Assembly: GCA_009792885.1 (NCBI GenBank)
Contig: WMCF01000025.1
Location: 5,649,227 to 5,713,226 of the forward strand
Length of the DNA stretch: 64,000 nucleotides
Source of the DNA: Eremophila alpestris peregrina
Lineage: Eukaryota; Chordata; Aves; Passeriformes; Alaudidae
Direction: 5' to 3'
Shown piece by piece: positions 49,871 through 62,772 of the stretch. The translations under genes were made by a program, and so were the position numbers. The notes beneath the pieces were generated by a model. That model had not been told where the DNA came from. It worked only from the letters and a program-made list of their open reading frames with translations, and ran no database searches. How positions within the stretch are numbered: position 1 is the stretch's first letter; each line of letters starts with the position of its first letter.

Positions 49871-49972
49871 AGATCACTCTTGGGACTGTTCTGTGCAGGA
49901 CCAGGAGTTGTTCTTCAGTGATCCCCATGGCTGCCTTCCAAGTCAGGATATTCAATGATTCTATGATTCTTC
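49871..49972 (+). mobile_element. CR1 LINE 3' end (about 100 bp)
   Basis: The typical CR1 terminal block is present: GGGACTGTTCTGTGCAGGAC near 49881, CCAGGAGTTG, GTGATCCCCATGGCTGCCTT near 49918, CCAAGTCAGGATATTCAATG, then the tail octamer as TTCAATGATTCTATGATTCT. The tail octamer ATTCTATG is diagnostic of CR1. This copy is truncated to the extreme 3' end and belongs to a CR1 subfamily with a different 3' end from the 9205 copy. Confidence 0.93.
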
Positions 49973-52960
49973 CACTGCTTTTGGTAGTAGAGGTTAATTT
50001 TTTTTTCTCTTTCTAGGTTTTTTGTTTTTCTCAAGTTTATTTTGTGTCTTTTGTATCCTTTTTGTACTTTGAATAATTCTTCTCAGCATAAAATGAAGAT
50101 CCTCTTTTGATAATTGCAGATGGTGCTCCAGTTTTTCATGCTCTTAATGGACTGTCATAAATCAAACTCTGTAATCTGTAAATTTGTGTTGGGTGAAAGC
50201 ATGGCTTTGCATGCAGTATTGCCTGTGTGATCTCATCCATCCCACTAAGCAGTATGGAGCAGTGATTTATAGAAATAGGGAAACCAAGTAAATTCCCTGT
50301 CTGGACTAATACAATGGTTCCCTTGTTCTGAAGGTTCAATGATTTCACAGTTAGTTGTTCCATCTCTTTACCCTACAAATGCATGCATATACCTAAAAAT
50401 CCAGCAACCCTATACAGTATTTATTTAACTTAATGGAATACCTTCTTCACTCCATATGACCAAAATTTTGATTCCTGAATCAGTCAGAAAATATGCATAT
50501 CCTACATATGTGTGCATGCCTTCCTCTCTGCATACCTAGAAGAGTGAATCCATAACTATGAGATAAAACAACTTTAATCCATTGACAAAATAAAATTTAT
50601 TCAAGTCATGTAAGTCAGAGTAGCTAAAGACAAAATATATTGTACTGGATACAGGCTGATAGGCAGCTTTGCCTGTTTTAGGAGAAAACAGGAGACAAAT
50701 GTTATGCATATTGAGAACAAACTGTCTAAAGACAGCATCATGTGTTTTACATATCTTGTTTGATGTGTGCAGTTATATAACTTGCACATCCACATAAAAG
50801 AAGTATTGGTAAATATTATGATGCAAAATCTGTTAAATAGATTTGACTAAGAACAAGACAGTACATTAATTTCTGAAAGTATTATTCTAATAGATGCAGT
50901 CTCCAACTTCCTAACAACACCGGAAGGTTCAGTAAGAGGGTATTAAGAGAATACTTCTGTATACATAATCTAGACTCAGAAAATATTTTCTCTTTAACCT
51001 GGCTTGAAGTAGCTTTGTATAACCCATTCTGGCTTTCATACCAGGTATGTATTCCTTGTAAATATTTTTCAGTTACAACATTGTTTCAGATAATAATTAA
51101 AACACATCTATAACAACATCTGTCATTTCAGTTTTGCATTCCATTGAATATTCTGCTTATATTTTAGAAAATATTACACAGTGAAAGAGTGCAACTGCTC
51201 AGCTTTATGAATTTTAAATATTAACATTACAAGTGTGATCTCCTGTATATGTAAAGGTAGTAATAGTTGTTTCTTAGACAAAGATACAGGAAAACTAGTG
51301 AGCAAATTATGCATGATTTGAAATTAATTTCTTGCCAATCTTAGTTTTCTTCTTGTAAATCCGTATCTGTTGGACATGTGCAGGGGGCAAAAGCAGAACT
51401 GAGGCTCAAGTAGTCAAATTCTGTTACACATTGGTCTTCTCTGAGAGTCAGTCACTCCTCTGAGTAAATTCATAATGTAAACCCTTAGCCGAGAACTGTT
51501 AAAATTTAATCAGATCATTATAATTTTGAACATTAGTGCTCTCATGAAATAAATGTACTTTTGAAAACACATCAGGTATGGTCTAGAATCTCTATTTAGC
51601 TTCAGTTTACAAACTCCAAATGCACCTGTTTGAACTATTGCAGCTTGGATTGACTAAGGATGCAGACTCTTTCCCTGTAATTCTATATTGAAGTTGGACA
51701 ACCAATGGAAGCAACAAGGAAACAATTCTTTAGTTTCCTAGCAGCACATTACCTTTACTACTATATGAAATGGTTACTAACATGAATGTATCACACATTC
51801 TCAGCAGCAAATAAGCAAATAAGAAGGCAACATCCAGCATGTTTTCAGTCTTAAAGAAGGAAATCAATTTGATTAGTAAGAAAACACATAGGAAACCAAC
51901 AAGTTAGACAAGGTTTAGCAATCCCACTGTGACTTCTGTAGTGCAGCATTCACAGGACAAGAGATACCTTAAATCTTAATTAATTCCATTGAAAAGAAAA
52001 GGTGTAATTTAGAATGCATTTTATTTTCCTCTCTTTTATGCTTCAGCCTACAAGAAAATTGAAATCTCTAACTCTGGCAGTGCTGTGGAAGACTTCCAGC
52101 TTTATCTTAATGAAGAAGGAATTATTTTTTGACAAAGTTCTGTTCTCCAAGTATCCCAAAAACCTCTAATTCATTTACATGAGGTAGAGGGGAAAAGAAA
52201 GAACTGAGGGAAGAGCAGTGAAGCATACAAATATTACTCAAAAAGGTAAAAGAAAGTGTTCTATGGAAGGAAGACATGAGTATTTTATAGCAGAAAAGTA
52301 TAGCAGAAGAGTAGAAAAGTAGAAAATCACATTTCCTTAAATATAATGCTTGAAAATTCACGAATTTATTCTTATATAAAACTATCAAGTTAATAATAAG
52401 TGAATTTCAGGAGTTTTGAAAAACAAATGAGACTGAAAGGAAGCTGGAGGTATAAGTTATTTCAAAGGAGCTAAAGTTCTTTTACAAACTGGTAACTGCT
52501 ATTATATCCTGTCACAAGGCCTTTTTTATTTCCCAGAAACCCCCCAAATGCAAGTCAATAGCCATACAAGGAAGAAATTCTTACTGAAATTTAGACAGTT
52601 GCCTTAAACTGACATGAAGGCTATTGGTTTCAAGCAGGACGTTATGTAATCTTTCCATTATATTTACCAAAAATCTTCATAGTATCGTGTGTTCCTATAA
52701 TAAGTTATCAAAAGAACCATTGTGACATCTGTGTTCAAAGAACATTGTTACTGGCTGAACTAAAGCAAACACAGGTACCTCAAGACCAAGAAAGAAGGTC
52801 AGCAGTTATCTTTTATGTCTAAGGCTTGCTATTCCACAAATTATATATTCAATATTAACTATGTCTCAGTGTGTATTACTCCAGAATAAGAATAAGAATC
52901 TTACTGATACTATAATTAGGGAGATCTCTTAATAAAGTGCTGGTAGAAAATTTTGTTAAA
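49973..52960. other. Unique AT-rich non-coding DNA
   Basis: No gene or mobile element recognised. Frames up to 88 codons (52122-52388, minus) have no domain and the composition of the flanks. Confidence 0.55.
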
Positions 52961-53408
52961 TCATGGTGATTTAGCTTGAAGAACAGCCAATCTCCTGCAC
53001 AGCTGCATGATCACTCCCCTCTCCAGTGTGGTAGGTAAAAGTTTTCTTCTCCACAGACTGCAGAGAACTCCCTGTTCCGCTATGTCCTCTTCTAAAGGCT
53101 GTAGAGGAATACTTTCTCTGTCATGAAGAAAATTCTCCTGCTCCTTTACCTTTAATATACCCTCTGTTGTTTTGCTCATTTTATTTCTTTTTCCTCTTCC
53201 TGTGTAGTATTTTCTTCCCTTTCTTACATGTATTTTCCCAGAGATTCCCCAAACATAGCTGATGAACTCAGCTGTCCCTTGTGGTGGATCTGTTGCAGGG
53301 ATTTCTCGCACTGACTGTCTCCATCTTGAGGCAGTTCCAGCCTTCTTCCCACAGAGGTCAGCCCCACAAGCCCCCCTGCTTCCAAACCTTGTAATCCACA
53401 CCAATACA
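52961..53408 (-). mobile_element. Solo LTR fragment, avian ERVL-type (family 3, minus copy)
   Basis: On the minus strand the element starts TGTATTGGTGTGG at 53408, then has GGTTTGGAAGCAGGGGGGCT, GACCTCTGTGGGAAGAAGGC, and further in the CCTCTACAGCCTTTAGAAGA block (near 53105) and ACACTGGAGAGGGGAG (near 53020). These correspond to the 5' two thirds of family 3, including its repeated CTGCAGCCCRTGGAG motif. The rest is missing. The whole open frame at 52961-53404 (147 codons, minus) is explained by this LTR. The segment between the start block and the repeated motif is retained here but deleted in the plus copy at 41404. Confidence 0.85.
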
Positions 53409-53574
53409 CTTGGTAAAATACTCTAAAATATTTTAAACATGGTTCTTAATCCATATCTTTTTAAATCTTGGAATTTTTAGATTTTATCCCACAGGAACAT
53501 AAATTGCTGATCCACATTTGCATAAGACTAAAAAGTCTTGTGCATTAAAAAAAAAGTCCAAAATTAAATATTAG

Positions 53575-53999
53575 TGTTGCAGTGTGGGTATCTGTGACAA
53601 ACCTTTAGGTCTCCTGACTTCAGGGCAGAGGGGGCAAGAAAAAAATTAGGAGCATTATTAACACTTTAATATAAGATAAAAGAAAATAGGGACGGTGCCC
53701 CAAAACCGTGTGCGGTATCCAGGAGAACTCCATGGAGATAACTAACCTAAGACCAGAACAATGGAGGGTACAGCTATATATATATAACCTTAGGGAAGGA
53801 ACATTCTAGCAACATAACCATATAAGGAACACAGCTAGCCAATAGGAGAAGAGACCTTACAACCTTAGGGTCTTCTGGGTAGAGGTTTTTAACTCAACCT
53901 AACCTGAAGGAAGGATGCTCATGGCCTTGAATTTAACCCTAACTCATTGTAAGCAAGAGATGGTGGGCCTTCGGCCCCTCAGCCAGCTCAACTTCCACA
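53575..53999 (-). mobile_element. Solo LTR, unassigned ERV family
   Basis: A 425-base element with TG...CA ends on both strands. Minus orientation is supported by the promoter order: CTATTGGCTAG (inverted CCAAT box) at 53844-53834, a TATATATATATA box at 53787-53776, and an ATTAAA poly(A) signal at 53670-53665. On that strand it begins TGTGGAAGTTGAGCTGGCTG and ends CACACTGCAACA. Flanks are TTAG (left) and ATAG (right), matching at three of four bases, so the target duplication is eroded or the boundary is one base off. It lies 166 bases from the family-3 LTR end. No retroviral gene adjoins it. Confidence 0.8.
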
Positions 54000-56900
54000 A
54001 TAGTGCAGGGAAATCATATCTGGACTTTGAATTTCTCCTATTTTTACTAATGTTCAGATTGATAAAAATGTAACCTATCCAGTGAGCTAAGCTTAAAATT
54101 TGTCAATGATTACATCAGTGTCAAAAGAAGAGTGACTAATACTCTTTTGAGCTTTCTCAGTTTTCAGTGGAAGAGAATGTCTATTTGGAAAAGAGAAGCT
54201 GAGTTATTCATTTATTCAGATATTCCAGGACATGTTTATGCAGCTCATTTTCAAATTATTCCGAATTTTCAAATTTGCCAAAAATATTCATACTTATCTA
54301 TGATACAATTAAAATTTCTTTTCCTCAGAAAAAAAGAAGAAATTCATAGCAAAGATTCTTCTCTAAGGGCAACTGTTTGGTCTGGTTATTATCCAAGTTC
54401 ACTGTAACCAGGTGCTACTAATTAAAATAAAGAGTAATTTCTGATATACTTCTTCACAGTTTTGCTACCAGTTCTGTTTCATGATTCCCAAGTTTATTAA
54501 AAAAGCATAAAAGGTACACAGAGGCATCATAGAGGAAGAGGGAGGTTTGATAAAACTGAAATTGTCTCTGTACACTTTGGAATTTTCTGTATTTCCTCTC
54601 TTTTCTGATGAATTACTAGTTTTTCTTGGGGCATCTTATAATTTTGATATGGTATAGATCAAAGAATTTTTTCTTACACATGGAACTGTAATTAAGTATT
54701 AATTACCAAATTCAATTTTTCTGCTATCAAATAAAACACAAATCTAAGTGATTTCAGTAGGAATAGAAACCTCAAATCTTTTCATCAGGCTCAACTATGC
54801 ATTTAACGATGTTTCATACAGCAAATTCTAGATTCCAAATCATCATAAAATCTGATACCACACATTCTTTTTTCAGATTCATTCCCTTTATTTAAAACAT
54901 AAACTTTAAATTATCCTTTTCACTGCAGCCTCATGAATTCCACTTTGACTTTCATGAAGCCAAACAGAAAGGTGTCCTGACACATAAGAGCCCTTAATAT
55001 CTGGGATATCACAATGACATCTGATTCATGTTATGATGTTCTGGATGGTTTAAGAAAAAAAGATCTGGCTTAAAAGTAAGATTAAAGGATATCTTTATTA
55101 TTCAACATTCTCCTATTAAAATAGGAGATTTATGCTCAAAAGTTCCAAATGTACAAAAAAAAATCTACAAGTGTAAAAAAACCTATACAAAAAACACATA
55201 CAAAATTATCTACAAAAGATCAACCTTTCTAAGAAGGGGAAATAAGGAAGAAAAAATATTACATGGTTAGTCTACTATAAGTTTAGCATGAATCCAGGAG
55301 GATCGATATTTGTAGGCATTTGCCATTTCTTAAGGTTGGAAATGATGACATTTTAATTTTCAAAATAATATTTTTAATCAATTTTATACTTTTGATTAAA
55401 CTGAGACAATAAGAAGGTTACTGCTTTGTGAGTACTACATTTGAATATGCCCATAATGCACAGAAGAGTTAGAGCCATAGAGAGCTTATTAACATAAATT
55501 GCAATTATGAAACTGATTGTCATCATTTACGACTCTTTTCAAATTACTTGACAGATTGTCATGGGAAAATGAGTTATGCAAATTTATTAATGTTTATGCA
55601 AATTGTTTGACTTCAAGACTAAAGTTAAGACTATGGCTCCGATACCCTTCAACATGTACTGTGAAAAGCAAAGGATACTAATTTCACTTAAACTTATTTG
55701 AATTAATCATGGTAAAAACAAAATAATCTTATTTCTAAAATTGCTTTGATTGGAAAATGTTCCTGACTCATACAAATGGAGCAATTAATCTAGCAAAGTA
55801 TTATGTAGACTGTGAGAGAGTTCATTTTGGATGTGATCATGGACACATTTTGACTTAAGATCAGGAACTGTTCAGAATGCATAAAAATGAAGTAGTTAAT
55901 GAGGGGAAATTGGAGAAGGATGTTATGCTGTACTTCTTAACTGACTTTTTTTTTAAGTCTTCTGATTGCTTGTAAATTTTGATTTAAAGTGCTTTACGTA
56001 ATCATGTAAATACTTTGCAGGCTTTACCCAAGCCAAGTTACTTCTACAGCTGCTTTGCAGATTTAGACAGGAAAACACATCAGAATGCATTTGAGATTTG
56101 ACCATCAGCTTTTTTCGCAAACTGAAAGCTTGTTCATTAACAAACTTTTTGCTAAAATCATAAAGAAAAAAAGTTTAAAATGTAAAAGTTGTTTTGCAAA
56201 CCTTCCAACTGAAATTATAAACAAGAAAGGCCAAAATGTCCAGTGGGCCAATGAGTAGATGTTTCTACAGATGCTTCTGCCAACATATGATTATGAACTT
56301 TGATTTCACTATTAAATAGAAACATGCTTGTTCAATGATAGGCTTAATGCCATGTAATTACAAAAATACCGTTATTCTTCAAATGTCCAGGTCAATAAAA
56401 GGGTGAGGTGGCCCTTTAAAACAGGACAACAGACCACCTGTTCAGACTGATACAGAATGAGAAGCTGTGAGAATATTCCCAAATTTCTTTATCCTTCCAG
56501 CTAGATAATCCACAAATAGAATTTATGCATGTCTCCTTAGAATAGCTGAAGTGTCTTTTTTCTTTGTCTATTTAATTCCTCATCAAGAAGAAAGGAGTTT
56601 ACCCCACCTTTAACCAACCACATGACCAAAGCAATATGCCAGCTCTTAATTTGGAGCGACTTGGGTTCTCTTTTCAATCACTTAAAAGATGCACTGTTTA
56701 GCTTTATGATCCCTCTCTGTAACTACTTGAGAATTACCACTTACTGGCCACTGACTCAGTAGAGACATATGACATTTCAGGGTACTTAACTGCAGTGAAA
56801 ACTATCAAATTTCTAATGAAATACTCAGTCATTCGGAAGTACATGGAGTCATACCACAAGGACAGTGATAGACAACCTGAGACTTTATTTCTTATACTAA

Positions 56901-57784
56901 CATATACAACATAAACATTACCTGCCTATAACTTTGGAAGTCAAAAATATAAAAATAATAATAATCAGAGGAACTGACTTTGCTTTTCATATTAAATTCA
57001 ATTTCAAAGTTTTGCCCATAGTTATTGCAGGAAAAGAACATCTGAAGTGTAAAGTCAATTAGCTTTTATTTTGTCTGTCACCACTTATTATTCATTATGT
57101 TATACTTAGAAGTCTCAGCTATATTCTGAATCCTAATTTCCCTATATCAAAAGACTGAATATCAAAAAGGAAGTGAATAAAGTATATCTGAGGACCCCAG
57201 ATATGATAGAGGCCTTGTACTCCTTAAAGTCCAAGATGCTAAAATTGACAGCAATCTATGCAGGAAAAATGATAGAAAAAAAGAGTTTTTAAAATCTTCT
57301 GGAAAAAAAGGTCTTAACTGAATCAATAGATCCTTCAAAAGGACTTATATGTAGACAGAAAAAGCCCGAAATAAACAACATGGTTACCCAGGAAAATTAT
57401 GCTTTAGGAATCAGGGCACAGAAGACAAAAATATAATAATAATAATAATGTAAGAGGCAGGTGAGTCAGACCTCGGAAAGGTTGTTAAAACAAATAAAGA
57501 TTCTTCAGTATACAGAAAAAAATTTAAAGTAAAATTACTATGAAGAAGGTACCATGAAAAAAGATTAAACTTGATGTGGCTCTGAAAAAAAGTTGATATA
57601 TAAATTCTCAAAATTATGCAATTCTTTTTTGGGGGACAGAGAGATGAACTTGAGGACAGTAGGAAAACAGAATCCACCACAACAAAACTGGAGGGAAAAC
57701 TAAGAGTTAAGGACCCCAAACTGGCTGGAATCAAGGATCTCATGTCATAAGTTGTTCCATATCTAACACACTAAATAAGTGTAA
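54000..57784. other. Unique AT-rich non-coding DNA
   Basis: Nothing recognised as a gene or element. A 9-bp perfect palindromic arm pair around AA lies at 55109-55128. The 110-codon minus frame at 57411-57743 is rich in Ser, Phe and Ile, spans an AAT run (57433-57450) and has no domain. Confidence 0.55.
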
Positions 57785-57861
57785 AATCATAGAGCCATTT
57801 TGGTTGGAGAAGACCCTTAACATCATCAAGTCCAACCACAAACATAACACACCACGCGCTT
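57785..57861 (-). mobile_element. CR1 LINE 3' end fragment (about 77 bp)
   Basis: The plus strand reads AATCATAGAGCCATTTTGGT, TGGAGAAGACCCTTAACATC, ATCAAGTCCAACC: the reverse complement of the terminal CR1 block seen at 33209-33250 and 9930-9990. The tail octamer is reduced to about one unit (AATCATAGA). Confidence 0.92.
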
Positions 57862-57895
57862 ATATAAAGATTTTGGGTTTGTTTTTAATATCTAT

Positions 57896-57916
57896 GTGAA
57901 TAGTGAATAGTGAATA
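57896..57916. repeat. GTGAATA heptamer tandem repeat, three units
   Basis: Three perfect adjacent GTGAATA units directly after the CR1 tail at 57785-57861 (35 bases away). Confidence 0.9.
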
Positions 57917-58496
57917 GTAGCTATAGGACATAATAAAAGAAACTTAAAAATAAAAAGCCACAAAAAACTCCCCAAAAACAAAAAAAACCCACCATAATTT
58001 AGAAGACAGTTACTTGATCCAAACATCAGAACTGTTGATATAAACATAACAATGTGCAAGACATTGTAACAAAACTTTATGTCAAGAGCAACTATGGATA
58101 TGGAAGTTAAAGCAAATGCAGTAAGACATTAAAGGTTTTAGCAAAGATAATCTGGCAAATAAAGTTCCTAAATCAGAGAAATACAAGAAGTATCATCTAA
58201 TTGTCCTTTATTGCATAATTGGTTAGTGACATGAAAAACTAGTAGAGTTGGAAAAGACAGAAAGTAATTGCGATGGATGAGAAGCTACTGATAACAACCG
58301 CTAACCTTCAGAGAAAATGCTGTCATAGAGTGAGATTCTCAGTAAAGCTACCATTCTAAATAATGGGAGATATCAAATGCATTTTTTTCAATGCTCACTT
58401 TTAATAAAAAGATTGGAAAGCAGAAGTTTTCTACAATAGAGTAGCATATCACAGAGAAAAAAAAATCCAAAACCAGGGTTTCTTAATAATTGGTGT

Positions 58497-58552
58497 AGTA
58501 GTATATATACAGTATACAATAATATATATAGTAGTATATAATAATGACCTGT
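58497..58552. repeat. TA-rich irregular repeat (TAGTATATA / ATAATA)
   Basis: Alternating TAGTATATA and ATAATATATA units, self-complementary over short spans. A low-complexity tract. Confidence 0.8.
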
Positions 58553-61500
58553 AATTCAGATTTAAAAAAAAAAAGTTTACATGGATCATCAGAGGGAATG
58601 AAAGACATATCTTTCAAGATAAGAATAAATAAAATATTTTGGCCCAGTAAAAGGAATATTGAAACATGATATATCTAATATCTATAAATATGTGATGATC
58701 AAGAATATAAATACCAGTGTTGGAGTGAGCAGAAATTTACAAACATGATCAAGAAAGATTGTTTTCTGACTGCAGTTTTCAATGGAGAAGTGAGAGCAAA
58801 ACACCCAAATACTCTGAAACTGAGCTTCCCAGATCACACTGTGCAAAACCTTTCTGTTACTGGAATATTTCCTAGTCTATTAACATGCTCTAAAAGGCAG
58901 TAGCCTTGAATCTAAAATTAGTTTCATTTATTTACCCAAGCACATAAGGCTGGAGAAACTGGAGATATGGAAAACTATTTTTTCATTCTGAAACCATTTA
59001 CCTAGATTACTGTTTTGCTTTTCCTTTGACCTTTGCTCTCTAGATCAGGTAGGACTCTGGTAGCGGCATCTTTTCTGCTTAGTTAGCTCCAGAACAAATA
59101 CAAGTCTCACAAGAATTTTGAAATGCCCAGAAAAGTTTCAGATTTTTTTTGATCGAGCAAATATGCTGTTTGTTTTTTATTTCGTTCTGTTTGCTACTTT
59201 CTAAAGATCTTTTCTACTAGTTTGTCAGGGTTTACTCTTGCCTTTTGTCAGAGACTGTCTCCTGTCCTGCCCTTCCCTGGTATTGTTATGCTCATGATGG
59301 GACAAAGAGAAGCTGCAAATTTCACAGAGTTGCAGTGAAATAGCTCCCCCAAATGGTATCATTTAACACAGAGATCCCTAAGGAAATGCAGTTTAAATTC
59401 ATTAAAATTCCAAATTATTTGGAAAAACAGACCTTCACAGTGTGCATAAGTCTTTAATAGCAAGTGGGGTTTTTTTTCTGAAAAACTTACTGAAAACTCT
59501 GCTGACCATTTACCAAGGCGTTTTGGATATCCAGAAGTCTACAGGTCGTATTTCAGTGCCGCAGGACATCTATCATTGCCGAGACTCAGAACTTTAAAAT
59601 GTTTGGTTACTTTTTGGACCTTGAAAGACAGCCAGGATTTCTTTGTTAAAGAAATGAACATCCATGTAGCAGAGGAAATGTCAGATAGTACAGACAAGGT
59701 TCACAGTACAGAAGGGAGCCTGTGATATCCCAGGGACCTTGGTCTTCCAGTAGTGCAAACATGACAGCAAAACGGAAAAATATCTTGACCTGTTCATGGA
59801 ATATGCTTTTCAACAAGAATTTTGTCAGCAACACGAAAGTTGGTTGCTTTTATTTTTTAAAGGTATCTCATTTTGCCCTTCAAGCTCATCAGCAAATCCA
59901 CACTTCATAATGCTGTTTTCTTAAAGGCTTAATTATTTGTTAAAAATTAGACATAAAAGTTCTGGTCAAAATGAAAACATAGTTCAAAAAGATAAGATTA
60001 TCACATGTAATTCATGTTATACCATGAATTTTGAGTTCATAACATGAAAAATCAGACCCCAAAAGTGTTTTGATGCAACCTACAATTGCAGATGGATGGA
60101 TTTATTTATTTATATATCCCTGTATGTTTTTAATTTGCCATCTGTTCATGGAGCCTGTAGTTGCACATTTTCCAGCTTTTGCCCAACAAAAGTAATACAG
60201 GTTTCCTAATTATAATTTTTTATTTTTAATAGTCAAACTAGTCTTCTTTTAGGGAGGAACTCCAAGGGCAGATACTTAAGACTACCAAGTGACCTAAGAC
60301 TCATAATAAAATTCGGGCAACACAATGCCATGATTCATTCCTTTTTTGCTGTGTTGAAACACTTATTGTCAACTCGCAGCAAATGGAGATAAAATACTCC
60401 CAGTAGGGGAGAAAATGAAAGGATATAATCTAAGATTATTAATTTATTCCCATAGAGAATTTATTTATAGAAGTGTGAAAAAAAAGCTGTTATGTTTTGA
60501 AATTTTTAATTATTTATTAGTAGTAAGTAGGTGTCAATTTCTACTTTTAGTTTAGCAATGAAAAAAGTCAAACAGAACAATTTGCAGTTTTAGTTGTTTC
60601 AATAGCTCCTATTTACAAATGTTGCCAGCAGTTATATTATATTTGAACACCAAAACAGGCCTTATTGACAATTACCCGTTTGGAGGTATCTCTAGCTATT
60701 TTTTGTTTTAAGTGGGTAATCACTGGAAAACAACAAATAAAGTTTGAAACATGTTGGACAGATATCAAAGCCCTGTGGCTATGTTAAAATAATAAAACTA
60801 GAGAAACCTACAACACTGAATGACCCTAGCAGAAACACAGCCAACTTTATCCCTGTTTAATATCAGTGGTCTTTGAAATTATTTCATGTAGACACCTTGC
60901 AGAATCAGGTCACAGATTCATCAGATTTTTGAATGTCACTGGCTGCATTAGACATGTTTGATAACATTGCCATTCACATCCAGCAAATATGCCAGTTATA
61001 TGAACAGCAGCTGAAAAAAATTGTCCTTTCTAAAAGACCCTGGAAATGCAAACACTGAACAGCAAATACCCACCGTGTGTCATTTCTCTTCAAAGCTGGC
61101 AGCACTTTGCATTTTCAGAGAGGTTATTTTTCCCAGTAGTTCCATCCTGACCAAATGGTGGTGGCAAACAAACAATGAGCCAATATCATCAGAAGGAAAG
61201 GCTGGCAACAATTTTAACTGTTTTTTTCTCTAAGGACCAGAGACCAAATGAGGAAATGACCAAAACCACTGAAAACCATATTTATCAGTGTCAGTGCTGA
61301 ACAAAGCATTGCCTTGTGTTTCATAACAGATATTATTAACTCACTGGTAAGGAACAACATTAAATGCAGTACAGGCTGCTCAGCTTTAACACCTTTGTAA
61401 ATGTGCAATCTGCTCTCTGTGCATCAGTCATGGACATCCAGCAGTCTTTGCTAGCAAGAATATAGTCTCACTATGATTAAAATGATGTCTTCAAAGGGAA

Positions 61501-62316
61501 GCACTTCCAAATAAATACTAAAAGCAAAAGGATGAAAACTTTTTAGAAGCTAATTAAATTATATTTACAAAAAGCCTATACCTTCATGAAAAGAATTTCA
61601 GTACAAGGAATTTTGAGATGGGCTGCTAAGGCAAACAAAATTATTGCCAATTACTTGTTGTCTTTTCAAGTCATTCCAAGGCAACACAGTAACTGCAAGC
61701 ACACGACTAGATCATTAAAAAAAAAAAAAAAAGAAAAAGAACATTTTCTTTAGTACCTATATGAAAACTTGAATTTTTTGAAAATGAGGTCTTCTCATAG
61801 GTTTTGAACTCTTAAACCTAACCTTGTGTTTTGAAAATCTGGTCAATATGGCAAGGAAAAAAATTAAGTCTGTCCCTCTGTGGATGACAATATTCAGTAA
61901 GTATTCTACATAAACAAGTCCTACTTTCGCTGTTCTGTATCTGGTATTTCAGCTGTGTCTAACTAATCCTGACGTCTCCTCCTCTTCCTTTATACAGTGG
62001 TGTATCGCTTTTAACATACAGCATTTCCCAGATAGCATGATGTTCCACACCTTGCTTAAAAATCCATCAAATCTATGCCACTAAGGGAAGGATTTTGGGG
62101 TTTTTTTCAGTGCCAGAGGACTGCAATGTTTAGCGACCTTATCCACTTAAGAAGTCATCTTTAAAATTGCTTTTTCTCCTCTTGGCATACAGGGACCTGG
62201 TTCATACCCTCTGGCTTGCGACTCAAGGTTGTGCAACCATGTAAACTGGTTTTAGCTTTCAGAAGCAGCAACTTCAGTTACAGAAAAACAGTAATAGCTT
62301 AAAAGAAGCATAAGCC

Positions 62317-62766
62317 TGTGGCTGCCCAGAGTGGCAGCAGCATGGGCTCTTTGTCCTACCTAGGGGAGCGGGAAAGTTTTAATGAGGACATGAATATGCA
62401 TAGATGCCAAAAGCTATTGGTTGCTGTAATGCTGTCACTCCCCGACTCCTCTGTATCTGATTGGACAGTCCTGTGGTAGCCACGCCCCGGACCAAGGTTA
62501 TAAGAATGCTTTCCCAGCCAGACTCCTTGCTTTTGGGGCACAGCAGCTGGAATAAACTGCATGTTCTCTGGAAGCCAGTGTCCCTTTATCCTTTCTCCAG
62601 AGAAACCCTACTCATGTTAGAAATCTCCCCCTTCCCTCCTTCCTGCAGGCAAACACGCACGGGACTGCCAGCCATTCCCCGAGAGGAAGAAGCTGGCTGG
62701 ACCTACACACACTCTAGCCGGGACACCAGAGCAGGAGGGAGAGAAGCCAGGGACATTTCTCTAACA
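62317..62766 (+). mobile_element. Solo LTR with perfect 6-bp target duplication (ERVK-type)
   Basis: A 450-base element that starts TGTGGCTGCC and ends CTCTAACA, flanked by TAAGCC on both sides (62311-62316 and 62767-62772). A 6-bp duplication is typical of class II (ERVK/alpha-like) integration. Perfect flanks, an intact promoter and clean ends suggest it is among the youngest insertions in the window. It is GC-rich relative to its surroundings. No primer-binding site or gag sequence follows, so the provirus has collapsed to one LTR. The frames at 62356-62769 on both strands are LTR translations, not genes. Confidence 0.93.
62416..62556 (+). promoter_or_regulatory. LTR core promoter and poly(A) signal
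   Basis: In order on the plus strand: ATTGG (inverted CCAAT box) at 62416-62420 and again at 62460-62464, a CACGCCCC GC-type box at 62481-62488, a TTATAAG TATA-like box at 62498-62504, and AATAAA at 62551-62556. The TATA-to-poly(A) spacing of about 50 bases implies a short R region. All the parts needed for transcription by RNA polymerase II are present, but activity cannot be judged from sequence. Confidence 0.75.
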
Positions 62767-62772
62767 TAAGCC

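Larger units (their letters stand above)
57862..62310. other. Unique AT-rich non-coding DNA
   Basis: No gene recognised. It contains a short GTGAATA tandem (57896-57916, three units), a TA-rich irregular repeat (58497-58552), and an A-run at 61717-61733. Frames are 60-70 codons at most and show no domain. Confidence 0.55.

Noticed and set aside
62461..62769. 102-codon plus frame with proline- and arginine-rich text, considered as a small protein gene
   Set aside because: It is contained in the LTR at 62317-62766 and ends at the target duplication.
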